From assembly GCF_032670585.1 (NCBI RefSeq), contig NZ_JAVQHL010000001.1:620001-684000 (forward strand): DNA of 64,000 bases, given 5' to 3'. Source of the DNA: Ostreiculturibacter nitratireducens (GTDB lineage: Bacteria; Pseudomonadota; Alphaproteobacteria; Rhodobacterales; Rhodobacteraceae). Positions 26,732 to 35,354 of this stretch are shown here, one piece after another (the first letter of the stretch is position 1; each line of letters begins with the position of its first letter). The position numbers and the translations under genes were made by a program. The notes below the pieces were generated by a model that was given only the letters and a program-made list of their open reading frames with translations, was not told the origin of the DNA and made no database searches.

Positions 26732-27531
26732 AGGGGCTTGCCGCCCGCGCGGCCGACCTGCTCGGGGCAGATCTGGCGGAGGCGCGCGGCCTTCATGGCG
26801 GCGACCTGTCGGAGGTCATCGGGCTGCGGCTGATGGATGGACGGCAAGCGGTCGCGAAGTCCGGCTCCGCCGCGCGGGCCGAGGCCGAGATGCTGCGCGC
26901 CATCGCCGCGACAGGGGCGCCCGCGCCCCGCGTCTTGGCCGTAGCTGACGACATCCTTGTCATGGAAGATCTCGGCCGGGACGAGGGCCCCTCCGCGGCA
27001 TGGGCAGATCTCGGCGCCGTATTGCGGAGGCTTCACGCGTTCGAAGGCCCGGACTACGGTTGGCACCGGGACCACGCCTTCGGCCCGGTGCCGATCCCGA
27101 ACGGTCCGGCGCGGGACTGGCCGGCGTTCTGGGCGGAACGGCGGCTCCTGCCTTCCTGCCCCGCAATCCCGGCGGACCTCGCCCGGCGCGTCGAGGCGCT
27201 TGCCCGGCGCCTGCCTGAGCTTCTGCCCGCTCGGCCTCCCGCGTCGCTTCTGCATGGCGACCTCTGGTCAGGGAATGTGATGGCGCGGAACGGACGGGTC
27301 ACGGGGCTGATCGACCCGGCCTGTTATCATGGCCATTCCGAAGTGGATCTTGCCATGCTGACCCTCTTCGGCAACCCGGATACCGGTTTCCGGCGCGCCT
27401 ACGGCGACCCCCAGCCGGGGATCGAAGCGCGCCGGCCGATCTACCAGCTTTGGCCCGCGCTGGTGCATCTGAGGCTTTTCGGCGGCGGCTACCGCGGCCT
27501 GGTGGAACGCTGCCTTGACGCGGCGAGCTAG
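26728..27531 (+). CDS. fructosamine/ketoamine kinase family protein
   Basis: 267 residues, start overlapping the phosphatase stop by 4 bases. Kinase-fold signatures are SLLHGDLWSGNV (catalytic loop) and LIDPACYHGHSEVDLAM (metal-binding segment). Family members phosphorylate ketoamines formed when sugars react with protein amines; bacterial ones often prefer ribulosamines or erythrulosamines. Paired with the phosphatase it probably forms a protein-deglycation unit. Confidence 0.9.
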   Translation: MKGLAARAADLLGADLAEARGLHGGDLSEVIGLRLMDGRQAVAKSGSAARAEAEMLRAIAATGAPAPRVLAVADDILVMEDLGRDEGPSAAWADLGAVLRRLHAFEGPDYGWHRDHAFGPVPIPNGPARDWPAFWAERRLLPSCPAIPADLARRVEALARRLPELLPARPPASLLHGDLWSGNVMARNGRVTGLIDPACYHGHSEVDLAMLTLFGNPDTGFRRAYGDPQPGIEARRPIYQLWPALVHLRLFGGGYRGLVERCLDAAS

Positions 27532-27779
27532 AACAGAACGCCTACCCGCAGCTGGCCAATTCGCAGACCGCTACGATCCGGATGCCGGGTGGCAGTGGCC
27601 CGGGCGTTCAGGCTCCGACGAGCGGGCCGGCAATCCGCGCGCATGCGACGAACCGGCGCGAAATCCCCGCCCTCCGCGGCAGCTATAGCGAATACTTATG
27701 CCGATACACGGGCTTTCGAATTGTTCCGCCCGAAGCCGGCATGAGATGTAGGTTTCAACGTCAACCAAGGGAGGCCCGA

Positions 27780-28514
27780 ATGCCCGCCAACAAAACCGCC
27801 CTGGTCATCTCCGCCCATGCCGCCGATTTCGTCTGGCGGTGCGGCGGCGCGATCGCCCTGCACGCGGAGATGGGCTACGACGTCACGGTCCTCTGCCTCT
27901 CCTTCGGCGAGCGCGGCGAAAGCGCAAAGCTCTGGAAGCAGCCCGACATGACGCTGGGGCGCGTCAAGGAAGCGCGCCGGGCCGAGGCGGAAAAGGCGGC
28001 CGAGGCGCTTGGAGTGCATGAACTGGTCTCGTTCGACCTTGGCGACTACCCGCTGGAACTGACGCGCGAGGAAAAGAACCGCGTCGTGCACGTGATCCGC
28101 AAGGTGCAGCCCCGATTCATGCTGAGCCATTCGCAATACGATCCCTACAACACCGACCACATGTACGCGACGCAGGTGGCTCTTGAGTGCCGCATGATCG
28201 CGCAGGCATGGGGGCACAATCCGGGCGAGAACGTCCTTGGCGCGCCGCAGCTCTACCTCTTCGAGCCGCACCAGACAGAGCAGATGGGATGGAAGCCCGA
28301 CACCTTCCTCGACATCACGCCGGTCTGGGCCAAGAAGCGCGCCGCGATCGAATGCATGGAGGGGCAGGAGCACCTCTGGGACTACTACACGCGCGTCGCG
28401 CAGAACCGCGCGAACCATTTCAAGCGCAATTCTGGCGGCCAGTCCGGCGGGCGGGACTGCAAGTACGCGGAAGGATTCCAGTCCGTCTTCCCGCGCACCG
28501 TCGACGAACTCTGA
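27780..28514 (+). CDS. PIG-L family hydrolase, 4-oxalomesaconate hydratase (GalB)-like
   Basis: 244 residues from the ATG at 27780 with AAGGGAGG upstream. PIG-L deacetylase fold: SAHAADFVWRCGGAIAL near the N terminus holds the zinc-binding His-x-x-Asp region; LSFGERGESA and LSHSQYDPYNTDHMYA follow. This subgroup contains the GalB hydratase, which converts 4-oxalomesaconate to 4-carboxy-4-hydroxy-2-oxoadipate. The assignment is strengthened by the aldolase and tautomerase homologues further down the same operon. The 248 bases upstream hold no gene. Confidence 0.85.
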   Translation: MPANKTALVISAHAADFVWRCGGAIALHAEMGYDVTVLCLSFGERGESAKLWKQPDMTLGRVKEARRAEAEKAAEALGVHELVSFDLGDYPLELTREEKNRVVHVIRKVQPRFMLSHSQYDPYNTDHMYATQVALECRMIAQAWGHNPGENVLGAPQLYLFEPHQTEQMGWKPDTFLDITPVWAKKRAAIECMEGQEHLWDYYTRVAQNRANHFKRNSGGQSGGRDCKYAEGFQSVFPRTVDEL

Positions 28515-28618
28515 GGCCCGAAGGGACGCTGCGGCCTGTGTCAGCCACGGCGCGAACGGCCGGTCCGACCGAAGGACGCCCGGGGGGCGTTCACGCAGAG
28601 ACAGGAGGAGACCTGCAC

Positions 28619-29593
28619 ATGAACCAGCCCACGAACCCGTCCTTCGACATCGCCCATCTCGGCCATGTCGAGGTCTACACCGACAAGTTCGAAGAAAGCC
28701 TGGATTTCTTCACCCGCGTTTACGGGCTGAAGCTCTCGGGGCAGGACGAGACCTCCGCCTACCTGCGCGCCTGGGACGACTACGAGTTCCACTCGCTCAA
28801 GCTGACGCGCCACCATACGACCGGCGTGGGCCACATCGGCTATCGCGCCGCCAGCCCCGAGGCGCTGGAGCGCCGCGTGAAGGTCATCGAGGCATCCGGC
28901 TACAAGGTCCACGGCTGGAACGACGGCGATATGGGCCACGGCCGCGCCTTCCGCTTCGAGGATCCCTTCGGCCATGTCTTCGAGATCTACTGGGGGACTC
29001 GCCGTCCCATGCTTTCGGACGCAGACCGCCCGGCCCTGAAGAACAACGCCAGCAAGTTCCACGCCCAGGGCGCCTGCCCGCGCCGGATCGACCACCTCAA
29101 CCTGCTCTCGCAGGACGTGACGGAGTTCCGCCGCTTCATGGAAACCTGCCTCGGGTCCCGCGTCACGGAATACATCCAGCTCGACAACGGACGGCTTGGC
29201 GGTTGCTGGTTCACCGTCAACAACAAGACCTACGACCTCGCCTGCACGGAGGAACATGGCGGCGGACAGGGACGTCTGCACCACGTCACCTTCGCCACCG
29301 ACCAGCGCGAAGACATCCTGCGCGCGGCCGACATTTTCCTCGAAAACGGCGTCCACATCGAAACCGGCCCCCACAAGCACGCGATCCAGGGCACGTTCTT
29401 CCTCTATGTCTGGGAACCCGCCGGAAACCGCGTGGAACTGGCGAACGCCGGCGCGCGGCTGATACTCGCGCCCGACTGGGAGCCGGTCTGCTGGACCGAG
29501 GCGGACCGGAAGAAGGGCCAGGCCTGGGGGCTCAAGACGATCGAGACGTTCCACACCCACGGCACCCCACCCGTCGTGAAGAAGGAAGCCTGA
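28619..29593 (+). CDS. extradiol ring-cleavage dioxygenase, VOC (catechol 2,3-dioxygenase) type
   Basis: 324 residues from the ATG at 28619 (CAGGAGGAG upstream). Two vicinal-oxygen-chelate domains (about 10-130 and 155-280). Iron ligands are His159, His221/222 and Glu273 (NRVELANAG). The second-shell His254 and Tyr263 also align with catalytic residues of XylE-type enzymes. It would split an aromatic ring next to a catechol pair. The surrounding genes degrade 4-oxalomesaconate, normally produced by unrelated LigAB/GalA dioxygenases, so the substrate may be gallate or another carboxylated catechol; this is inference. Confidence 0.88.
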   Translation: MNQPTNPSFDIAHLGHVEVYTDKFEESLDFFTRVYGLKLSGQDETSAYLRAWDDYEFHSLKLTRHHTTGVGHIGYRAASPEALERRVKVIEASGYKVHGWNDGDMGHGRAFRFEDPFGHVFEIYWGTRRPMLSDADRPALKNNASKFHAQGACPRRIDHLNLLSQDVTEFRRFMETCLGSRVTEYIQLDNGRLGGCWFTVNNKTYDLACTEEHGGGQGRLHHVTFATDQREDILRAADIFLENGVHIETGPHKHAIQGTFFLYVWEPAGNRVELANAGARLILAPDWEPVCWTEADRKKGQAWGLKTIETFHTHGTPPVVKKEA

Positions 29594-29596
29594 ACG

Positions 29597-30268
29597 ATGG
29601 GCGTCGTCGTTCAGAACATCGAACGCGCCCGCCCCGAGGTCATCGACGGCCTCGGCCGCGCGGGCGTCGCGACCGTGCACGAGGCGCAGGGCCGCAAGGG
29701 GTGCCTCGCTTCCTGCATGCGGCCGATCTATTCCGGCGCGCAGATCGCCGGGTCGGCGGTGACGATCAGCGCGCCGCCGGGCGACAACTGGATGGTGCAC
29801 GTCGCCATCGAGCAGTTGAAGGAAGGTGACATCCTCGTCCTCGCGCCGACCTCGCCCTGCGACAACGGCTATTTCGGCGACCTTCTCGCGACCTCGGCCA
29901 TGGCGCGAGGCTGCCGTGGCCTTGTCATCGACGCGGGCGTCCGCGACGTGCGCGACCTTACCTCGATGGGCTTCCCGGTCTGGTCAAAGGCGATCTCCGC
30001 CCAGGGCACGGTCAAGGAAACGCTCGGGTCGGTCAACGTCCCGATCGTCTGCGCGGGACAGGTGATCGAAGCGGGCGACGTGATCGTCGCCGATGACGAC
30101 GGCGTCTGCGTTGTCCGCCGAGCGGAAGCCGAGACCGTCCTGGCCGCCGCCGAGCAACGGCTCGCCGCAGAGGAAGCCAAGCGCAAACGCCTCGCCGCAG
30201 GGGAACTCGGTCTCGACATCTACGACATGCGCCCCCGGCTTGCAGAGAAGGGGCTGAAGTATGTCTGA
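29597..30268 (+). CDS. RraA-family aldolase, 4-carboxy-4-hydroxy-2-oxoadipate aldolase-like
   Basis: 223 residues. The family active site is visible: GDLLATSAMARGC followed by DAGVRDVRDL, giving the Arg-Asp pair after a Gly-rich turn. Enzymes such as LigK/GalC cleave 4-carboxy-4-hydroxy-2-oxoadipate to pyruvate and oxaloacetate and can decarboxylate oxaloacetate. It starts 3 bases after the dioxygenase and overlaps the next gene by 8 bases. Confidence 0.9.
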   Translation: MGVVVQNIERARPEVIDGLGRAGVATVHEAQGRKGCLASCMRPIYSGAQIAGSAVTISAPPGDNWMVHVAIEQLKEGDILVLAPTSPCDNGYFGDLLATSAMARGCRGLVIDAGVRDVRDLTSMGFPVWSKAISAQGTVKETLGSVNVPIVCAGQVIEAGDVIVADDDGVCVVRRAEAETVLAAAEQRLAAEEAKRKRLAAGELGLDIYDMRPRLAEKGLKYV

Positions 30269-31325
30269 TCCCGGGCGGGAGGGCATTCCCTGCCTCTGGA
30301 TGCGCGGAGGCACGTCCAAGGGGGCGTATTTCCTCGCCTCCGACCTGCCGTCGGACATGAAGGCGCGCGACGCGCTCCTTCTCGGCATCATGGGCTCGCC
30401 CGATCCCCGACAGATCGACGGCATCGGCGGTGCGGACCCGCTGACCTCCAAGGTGGCCGTCCTCTCCCCCTCTTCGCGGCCCGACGCGGATGTCGACTAC
30501 CTCTTCCTGCAGGTCTTCGTCGATCAGCCGCTGGTGTCGGATGCGCAAGCCTGCGGCAACATTCTTGCCGGCGTGGGCCCCGCCGCCATCGAGCGCGGCC
30601 TCGTCCCCGCGTCCGGAGACATTACCGCCGTTCGCATCCACATGCTGAACACGGGCGAAGTGGCCGTCGCGCAGGTCCGGACCCCCGGCGGCCGCGTGAG
30701 CTACGAGGGCGATGCCGCCATCGACGGCGTGCCCGGCACCCACGCCCCGATCCCGCTGATGTTCCAGAACATCGCGGGTTCCATGTGCGGCGCTCTGCTT
30801 CCGACCGGAAGCCCCGTCGACGTGATCGACGGCGTGGAATGCACGCTCATCGACAACGGCATGCCCTGCGTGGTGATGCGCGCCTCCGACCTCGGCCGGA
30901 CGGGACAGGAGAGCCGCGAGGCGCTCGATTGCGACACTGATCTGAAGACGCGGATCGAGGCGATCCGCCTCAAGGCCGGTCCGATGATGAACCTCGGCGA
31001 CGTCGCCGAAAAGAGCGTGCCGAAGATGACGCTGGTCTCACCGCCCCGGAACGGCGGCACGGTTTCGACCCGCTCCTTCATCCCGCATCGCTGTCACGCG
31101 ACCATCGGCGTTTTCGCCGCAGTCAGCGTCGCCACGGCCTGCACCCTGCCGGGCTCCCCCGCGGCGAGCGTCGCCGCACTACCCGACGACGGCCGCTTCG
31201 CGATCGAACACCCGACAGGCGCGGCCGAGGTTCTGATCGAGCGTGACGGAGACGGCGCCGTGATCTCGGCCGGAACGCTGCGGACTGCCCGAAAGCTATT
31301 CGAAGGACGCGTCTTTCCGCGATGA
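30261..31325 (+). CDS. PrpF-family isomerase, 4-oxalomesaconate tautomerase-like
   Basis: 354 residues, PrpF/GalD fold (diaminopimelate-epimerase-like). The N-terminal PCLWMRGGTSKGAYF is the family hallmark; GIGGADPLTSKVAVL and the C-terminal HRCHATIGVFAAVS also fit. GalD/LigU interconvert 4-oxalomesaconate tautomers before hydration. The ATG lies inside the end of the aldolase gene (8-base overlap), so translation is coupled. It completes an oxalomesaconate-processing trio. Confidence 0.88.
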   Translation: MSDPGREGIPCLWMRGGTSKGAYFLASDLPSDMKARDALLLGIMGSPDPRQIDGIGGADPLTSKVAVLSPSSRPDADVDYLFLQVFVDQPLVSDAQACGNILAGVGPAAIERGLVPASGDITAVRIHMLNTGEVAVAQVRTPGGRVSYEGDAAIDGVPGTHAPIPLMFQNIAGSMCGALLPTGSPVDVIDGVECTLIDNGMPCVVMRASDLGRTGQESREALDCDTDLKTRIEAIRLKAGPMMNLGDVAEKSVPKMTLVSPPRNGGTVSTRSFIPHRCHATIGVFAAVSVATACTLPGSPAASVAALPDDGRFAIEHPTGAAEVLIERDGDGAVISAGTLRTARKLFEGRVFPR

Positions 31326-31592
31326 CGGCGGGTTGACCACGCGATCCTCCGGCGCGTGACGGTCGGGCGAAGGCCCGCGCCCTGCACCGCCCAGTCCACT
31401 CCACCCGAAATGCACGCCCATTTCCTTCGCGGAGTGCCACGTTGCAGCGGCTGGTGTTGCATTTTCGCCGCGAATGGCAGGTGCCACATTTTCGCAACAT
31501 TTGGGCCGGACTGACGCCGGAGTCGCCCGATATCGAGAATTCAGTGGACGAGTAACAAAGGGGCGGCGGGAAGACCGACCGGAGCAGTGGAA

Positions 31593-31769
31593 ATGAAACG
31601 GATTACCCTTTTTGGCGGAAACAAACCCACGACCGAAGACCGGGTGGCGAAGATCGACATCAGCAAGGCGGTCGAGGCGGCGCGTGGGCGCATGACCGGG
31701 CTCATCGCCGATAGTTCCGCGAATGTGGTGGCCAACAGCGCGCAGCTTCAGGACTGCGCCGCGATCTGA
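31593..31769 (+). CDS. small hypothetical protein
   Basis: 58 residues from an ATG with GGAG 8 bases upstream; starts MKRITLFGGNKPTTEDR and contains a helical stretch. It has no recognisable domain, signal peptide or membrane segment. The reading frame keeps the GC-rich third-position habit of the region only partly. It stands alone between the ring-cleavage operon and the TfoX-C gene. The 267 bases before it contain two GTGCCAC copies but no clear signal. Confidence 0.4.
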   Translation: MKRITLFGGNKPTTEDRVAKIDISKAVEAARGRMTGLIADSSANVVANSAQLQDCAAI

Positions 31770-31822
31770 CATCTTGCGGGAACGGGCGGCGACGCTAGGC
31801 TGGGCGGCCTGAGAGGTTGCCC

Positions 31823-32176
31823 ATGCCCCGCCCGGTTTCCGCGATACCGAATCTTGGCCCCGCCTCCGACGCGGCCTTCGCCCGTGCCGGCATCCGCACT
31901 GCCGAGGAGGTCTATGCTCTCGGCCCGGACGCGGCCTATCTTCGCCTGATCCAGTCTGGAACCCAGCCGCATTTCATCGGTTACTACGCGCTCGTCATGG
32001 GGGTGCAGGGACGCCCCTGGAACGATTGCCGGGGCGAGGAGAAGAAGGCGCTTCGCCTCCGCTTCGATGCGCTGAAGGCACGCGCCGCAGCTGATCCCGA
32101 AGCGGCAGAGACCCGCAGCAACGCGCGGATCGAAAGTGCTCTGGACGAGATCGGGTTGGGCCTGAAGCGACGCTGA
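31823..32176 (+). CDS. TfoX C-terminal domain protein
   Basis: 117 residues from the ATG at 31823 (GAGAGG upstream). The N-terminal half, SAIPNLGPASDAAFARAGIRTAEEVYALG, is the helix-hairpin-helix-like TfoX/Sxy C-terminal domain; the catalytically unrelated N-terminal TfoX domain is missing. Full TfoX regulates competence in gammaproteobacteria, but short stand-alone versions like this have no assigned role. The C-terminal part is charged and helical. Confidence 0.8.
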   Translation: MPRPVSAIPNLGPASDAAFARAGIRTAEEVYALGPDAAYLRLIQSGTQPHFIGYYALVMGVQGRPWNDCRGEEKKALRLRFDALKARAAADPEAAETRSNARIESALDEIGLGLKRR

Positions 32177-32231
32177 GGCCGCGCGACCTTTGAAGGCCGA
32201 TTCCGCCGCTTCACCTTCGGCAGCCTCCAAC

Positions 32232-32259
32232 GAAAAGGGCCGCCCGATGGGGCGGCCCT
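32232..32259 (-). terminator. rho-independent terminator of ndk
   Basis: A perfect 10-bp stem (AGGGCCGCCC / GGGCGGCCCT, 32236-32259) with a 4-base loop is followed on the minus strand by a T run. It lies 26 bases after the ndk stop and may also block read-through from the plus-strand TfoX-C gene. Confidence 0.8.
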
Positions 32260-32284
32260 GACGTATCACACGCTGTGCCGCGGC

Positions 32285-32707
32285 TCAGCCGACGATCTCG
32301 AGGCCCGAGAAGAAGAAGGCGATTTCCTGCGCGGCAGTTTCCGGCGCGTCAGAGCCATGGACCGAGTTCTCGCCGACCGAGAGGGCGAATTCCTTGCGGA
32401 TCGTGCCTTCGTCAGCGTTGGCCGGGTTCGTCGCGCCCATCACTTCACGGTTCTTCGCGATCGCGTTCTCGCCTTCGAGAACCTGCACCACGACCGGCTC
32501 GGACGCCATGAACTCGCAAAGCTCGCCGTAGAAGGGGCGTTCCTTGTGCACTTCATAGAACTTGCCCGCCTGTTCCATCGACAGCTTGATGCGCTTCTGC
32601 GCGACGATGCGCAGACCCGCTTCCTCGAACTTGGCGTTGATCTTGCCGGTGAGGTTCCGCTTCGTCGCGTCGGGCTTGATGATCGAAAGGGTGCGTTCGA
32701 TGGCCAT
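32285..32707 (-). CDS. ndk: nucleoside diphosphate kinase
   Basis: 140 residues, the standard bacterial length. ERTLSIIKPDATKRN at the N terminus, NPANADEGTIRKEFA and SVHGSDAPE with the phospho-accepting histidine identify it without doubt. It balances NTP and dNTP pools by ping-pong phosphate transfer. Monocistronic, ended by a strong hairpin. Confidence 0.98.
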   Translation of the reverse strand: MAIERTLSIIKPDATKRNLTGKINAKFEEAGLRIVAQKRIKLSMEQAGKFYEVHKERPFYGELCEFMASEPVVVQVLEGENAIAKNREVMGATNPANADEGTIRKEFALSVGENSVHGSDAPETAAQEIAFFFSGLEIVG

Positions 32708-32846
32708 GTCTGGTCTCCGTTGTCAGGCAAGGCCCCAACGGCCCGCCCAAAATTTTCCGCGCGCCTGCTAGCACGGGCTGCGGACAAAGGGAACCCGGCA
32801 TCGCGGCCCGATTGACGGATGCGGGCAGTTCAGGCAAGTCCCGTCC

Positions 32847-34688
32847 ATGCTGCGGATCCAGGACATCACCTATTCGGTCGACGGCCGTCCCCTGTTCGAG
32901 GGGGCTTCGGCCACGATTCCCACTGGCCACAAGGTCGGCCTCGTCGGCAAGAACGGCGCGGGCAAGACCACGCTCTTCCGGCTGATCCGGGGCGAACTTG
33001 CGCTGGAAGGCGGAGAGATTTCGCTTCCCTCCCGCGCCCGCATCGGCGGCGTCGCGCAGGAGGTGCCATCCTCGTCGACCTCGCTGATCGACACCGTGCT
33101 GGCGGCCGATACCGAGCGCGCCGCGCTGATGGCTGAGGCCGAGACCGCGACGGACCCGCACCGCATCGCCGATATCCAGCATCGCCTAGCCGATATCGAC
33201 GCATGGTCCGCCGAGGGACGCGCTTCGGCGATTCTCAAGGGCCTTGGCTTCGACAGCGAGGCGCAGAAGCGCCCCTGTTCGGATTTCTCCGGCGGCTGGC
33301 GGATGCGCGTGGCGCTGGCCGGCGTTCTCTTCGCGCAGCCCGATCTCCTTCTTCTGGACGAACCGACAAACTACCTCGACCTCGAGGGCGCGCTCTGGCT
33401 CGAAAGCTATCTCGCGAAATACCCCCACACGGTCATCATCATCTCGCACGACCGCGAACTTCTGAACCGCGCGGTGGGCTCGATCCTGCATCTGGAAAAC
33501 CGCAAGCTGACGCTGTGGTCGGGTGGCTATGACACCTTCGCGCGAACGCGTGCGGCTGCCCTGGCCGTTCAGGCAGCCGAGGCGAAGAAGCAGGAGGCCC
33601 GGCGCGCGCATCTGCAAAGCTTCGTGGACCGGTTCAGAGCCAAGGCGTCGAAGGCCGTCCAGGCACAGAGCCGGGTCAAGATGCTGGAAAAGATGACGCC
33701 GATCACGGCGCCCGAGGAAGCGAAGAAGCAGGTCTTCACATTCCCGGTGCCGGAACAGCTTTCGCCGCCGATCATCGCCCTCGACGGCGCCGCCGTCGGC
33801 TATGACGGACCGCCGGTGCTGAAGCGCCTCGACCTGCGCATCGACCAGGACGACCGTATCGCGCTTCTCGGCAGGAACGGCGAAGGGAAATCCACGCTTT
33901 CCAAGCTCTTGGCGGCCAAGCTTCAGGCCTGTGAGGGGCGGATCGTCCGGTCCTCGAAGCTCCGCATCGGCTACTTCGCCCAGCACCAGGTGGACGAGTT
34001 GCACCTCGACGAGACGCCGCTGCAGCACGTCATGCGCCTGCGTCCCACCGAGGGGCAGCCGAAGCTTCGCGCCCGGCTCGCCGGCTTCGGCCTTGGCGCC
34101 GATCAGGCCGATACTCTCGTCGGGCGCCTGTCCGGTGGCCAGAAGGCGCGGCTCTCGCTGCTTCTGGCAACGATCGATGCGCCGCATCTCCTGATTCTCG
34201 ACGAACCCACAAACCACCTGGACATAGAAAGCCGCGAGGCGCTGGTCGAAGCGCTGACGGAATATCCGGGCGCAGTGGTCCTCGTCAGCCACGACATGCA
34301 CCTTCTGAGCCTCGTCGCGGACCGCCTGTGGCTCGTGAAGGGGGGCGCGGTGAAACCCTACGAGGGCGACCTCGAATCCTACCGGCGGGAACTTCTAGCC
34401 GGCGAGGAAGCCGAAAGACCCGCCGCGCCGAAACCGAAGCCCGCCCGCCCCTCGCGCGAAGTCGTGCTCGCCCTGCGCGCAGAGGCGCGCAAATGCGAGG
34501 AGCGCGTCGAAAAGCTCACGGAGATGCGCGAGAAGCTTTCAGTGAAGCTCGCGGACCCGGAACTCTATGACCGCCCCGCCGAGGCCGTCATCTGGCAGAA
34601 GAAATACGCCGAGGTCATGGAAGGGCTCGACCGGGCCGAGGCGCTTTGGATGACGGCGCTGGAAAAACTCGAAGCGGCAGAGGCTTAG
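32847..34688 (+). CDS. ABC-F family ATP-binding protein
   Basis: 613 residues with two ATPase domains and no membrane segments. Walker A motifs GKNGAGKTTL and GRNGEGKSTL, signatures FSGGWRMRVALA and LSGGQKARLSLLLA, Walker B/D-loops LLLLDEPTNYLD and LLILDEPTNHLD. A charged linker (about 240-300) and a C-terminal coiled coil (about 530-610) match the Uup/YheS branch. These proteins act on ribosomes; the exact task is not known. Confidence 0.95.
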   Translation: MLRIQDITYSVDGRPLFEGASATIPTGHKVGLVGKNGAGKTTLFRLIRGELALEGGEISLPSRARIGGVAQEVPSSSTSLIDTVLAADTERAALMAEAETATDPHRIADIQHRLADIDAWSAEGRASAILKGLGFDSEAQKRPCSDFSGGWRMRVALAGVLFAQPDLLLLDEPTNYLDLEGALWLESYLAKYPHTVIIISHDRELLNRAVGSILHLENRKLTLWSGGYDTFARTRAAALAVQAAEAKKQEARRAHLQSFVDRFRAKASKAVQAQSRVKMLEKMTPITAPEEAKKQVFTFPVPEQLSPPIIALDGAAVGYDGPPVLKRLDLRIDQDDRIALLGRNGEGKSTLSKLLAAKLQACEGRIVRSSKLRIGYFAQHQVDELHLDETPLQHVMRLRPTEGQPKLRARLAGFGLGADQADTLVGRLSGGQKARLSLLLATIDAPHLLILDEPTNHLDIESREALVEALTEYPGAVVLVSHDMHLLSLVADRLWLVKGGAVKPYEGDLESYRRELLAGEEAERPAAPKPKPARPSREVVLALRAEARKCEERVEKLTEMREKLSVKLADPELYDRPAEAVIWQKKYAEVMEGLDRAEALWMTALEKLEAAEA

Positions 34689-34691
34689 AGC

Positions 34692-35312
34692 ATGGAACTC
34701 ACACATTACCTCACCGCATTCGTCACCCTCTTCGTGATCGTGGACCCGATCGCGCTCGCGCCGCTTTTCGTCGCGCTGACGCAGGGCATGGACAGCGTCC
34801 AGCGCCGGGGCGTCGCGCTCCGCGCGGCGCTGATCGCGATCGGGCTACTCACGCTCTTCGGGCTTCTGGGGGAGGCGATCCTGTCCGGGATCGGCATCTC
34901 GATGTCGGCCTTCCGGATCTCGGGCGGGATCCTCCTGTTCCTCACTGCGCTCGACATGCTTTTCGAACGGCGGACGCAGCGGCGGGAGGGGCACCACGCC
35001 GACCCGCACCACGACCCCTCGGTCTTTCCCCTCGCGACGCCGCTCATCGCCGGGCCCGGCGCATTCACGACGATGATCCTTCTGGTGAACGAACCCGGCA
35101 CCGGCATCGGCCACGTCGTCGCGATCCACGGCGTCATGGTCCTCGTCATCGCCTGCGCCTTCATTCTGTTCAACGCGGCCGGTCTGATCGAGCGCGCGCT
35201 CGGCCGGACCGGCATCCTCGTCATCACGCGACTTCTCGGCATGCTTCTCGCCGCGCTCTCGGTCCAGTTCGTCCTTGACGGCATTCTTGGAACGGGGCTC
35301 GCCGGCGGGTGA
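34692..35312 (+). CDS. MarC-family integral membrane protein
   Basis: 206 residues, six predicted membrane helices; N-terminal FVTLFVIVDPIALAPLFVALTQ and the LATPLIAGPGAFTTMILL segment are family hallmarks. A His/Asp-rich cytoplasmic loop (HHADPHHDPS) lies in the middle. MarC proteins were once tied to multiple antibiotic resistance, but their function is not established. It starts 3 bases after the ABC-F gene. Confidence 0.92.
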   Translation: MELTHYLTAFVTLFVIVDPIALAPLFVALTQGMDSVQRRGVALRAALIAIGLLTLFGLLGEAILSGIGISMSAFRISGGILLFLTALDMLFERRTQRREGHHADPHHDPSVFPLATPLIAGPGAFTTMILLVNEPGTGIGHVVAIHGVMVLVIACAFILFNAAGLIERALGRTGILVITRLLGMLLAALSVQFVLDGILGTGLAGG

Positions 35313-35354
35313 CAGAGCCGATGCGCGCACCTACATCGGGTGCAGGAGGCGCAA

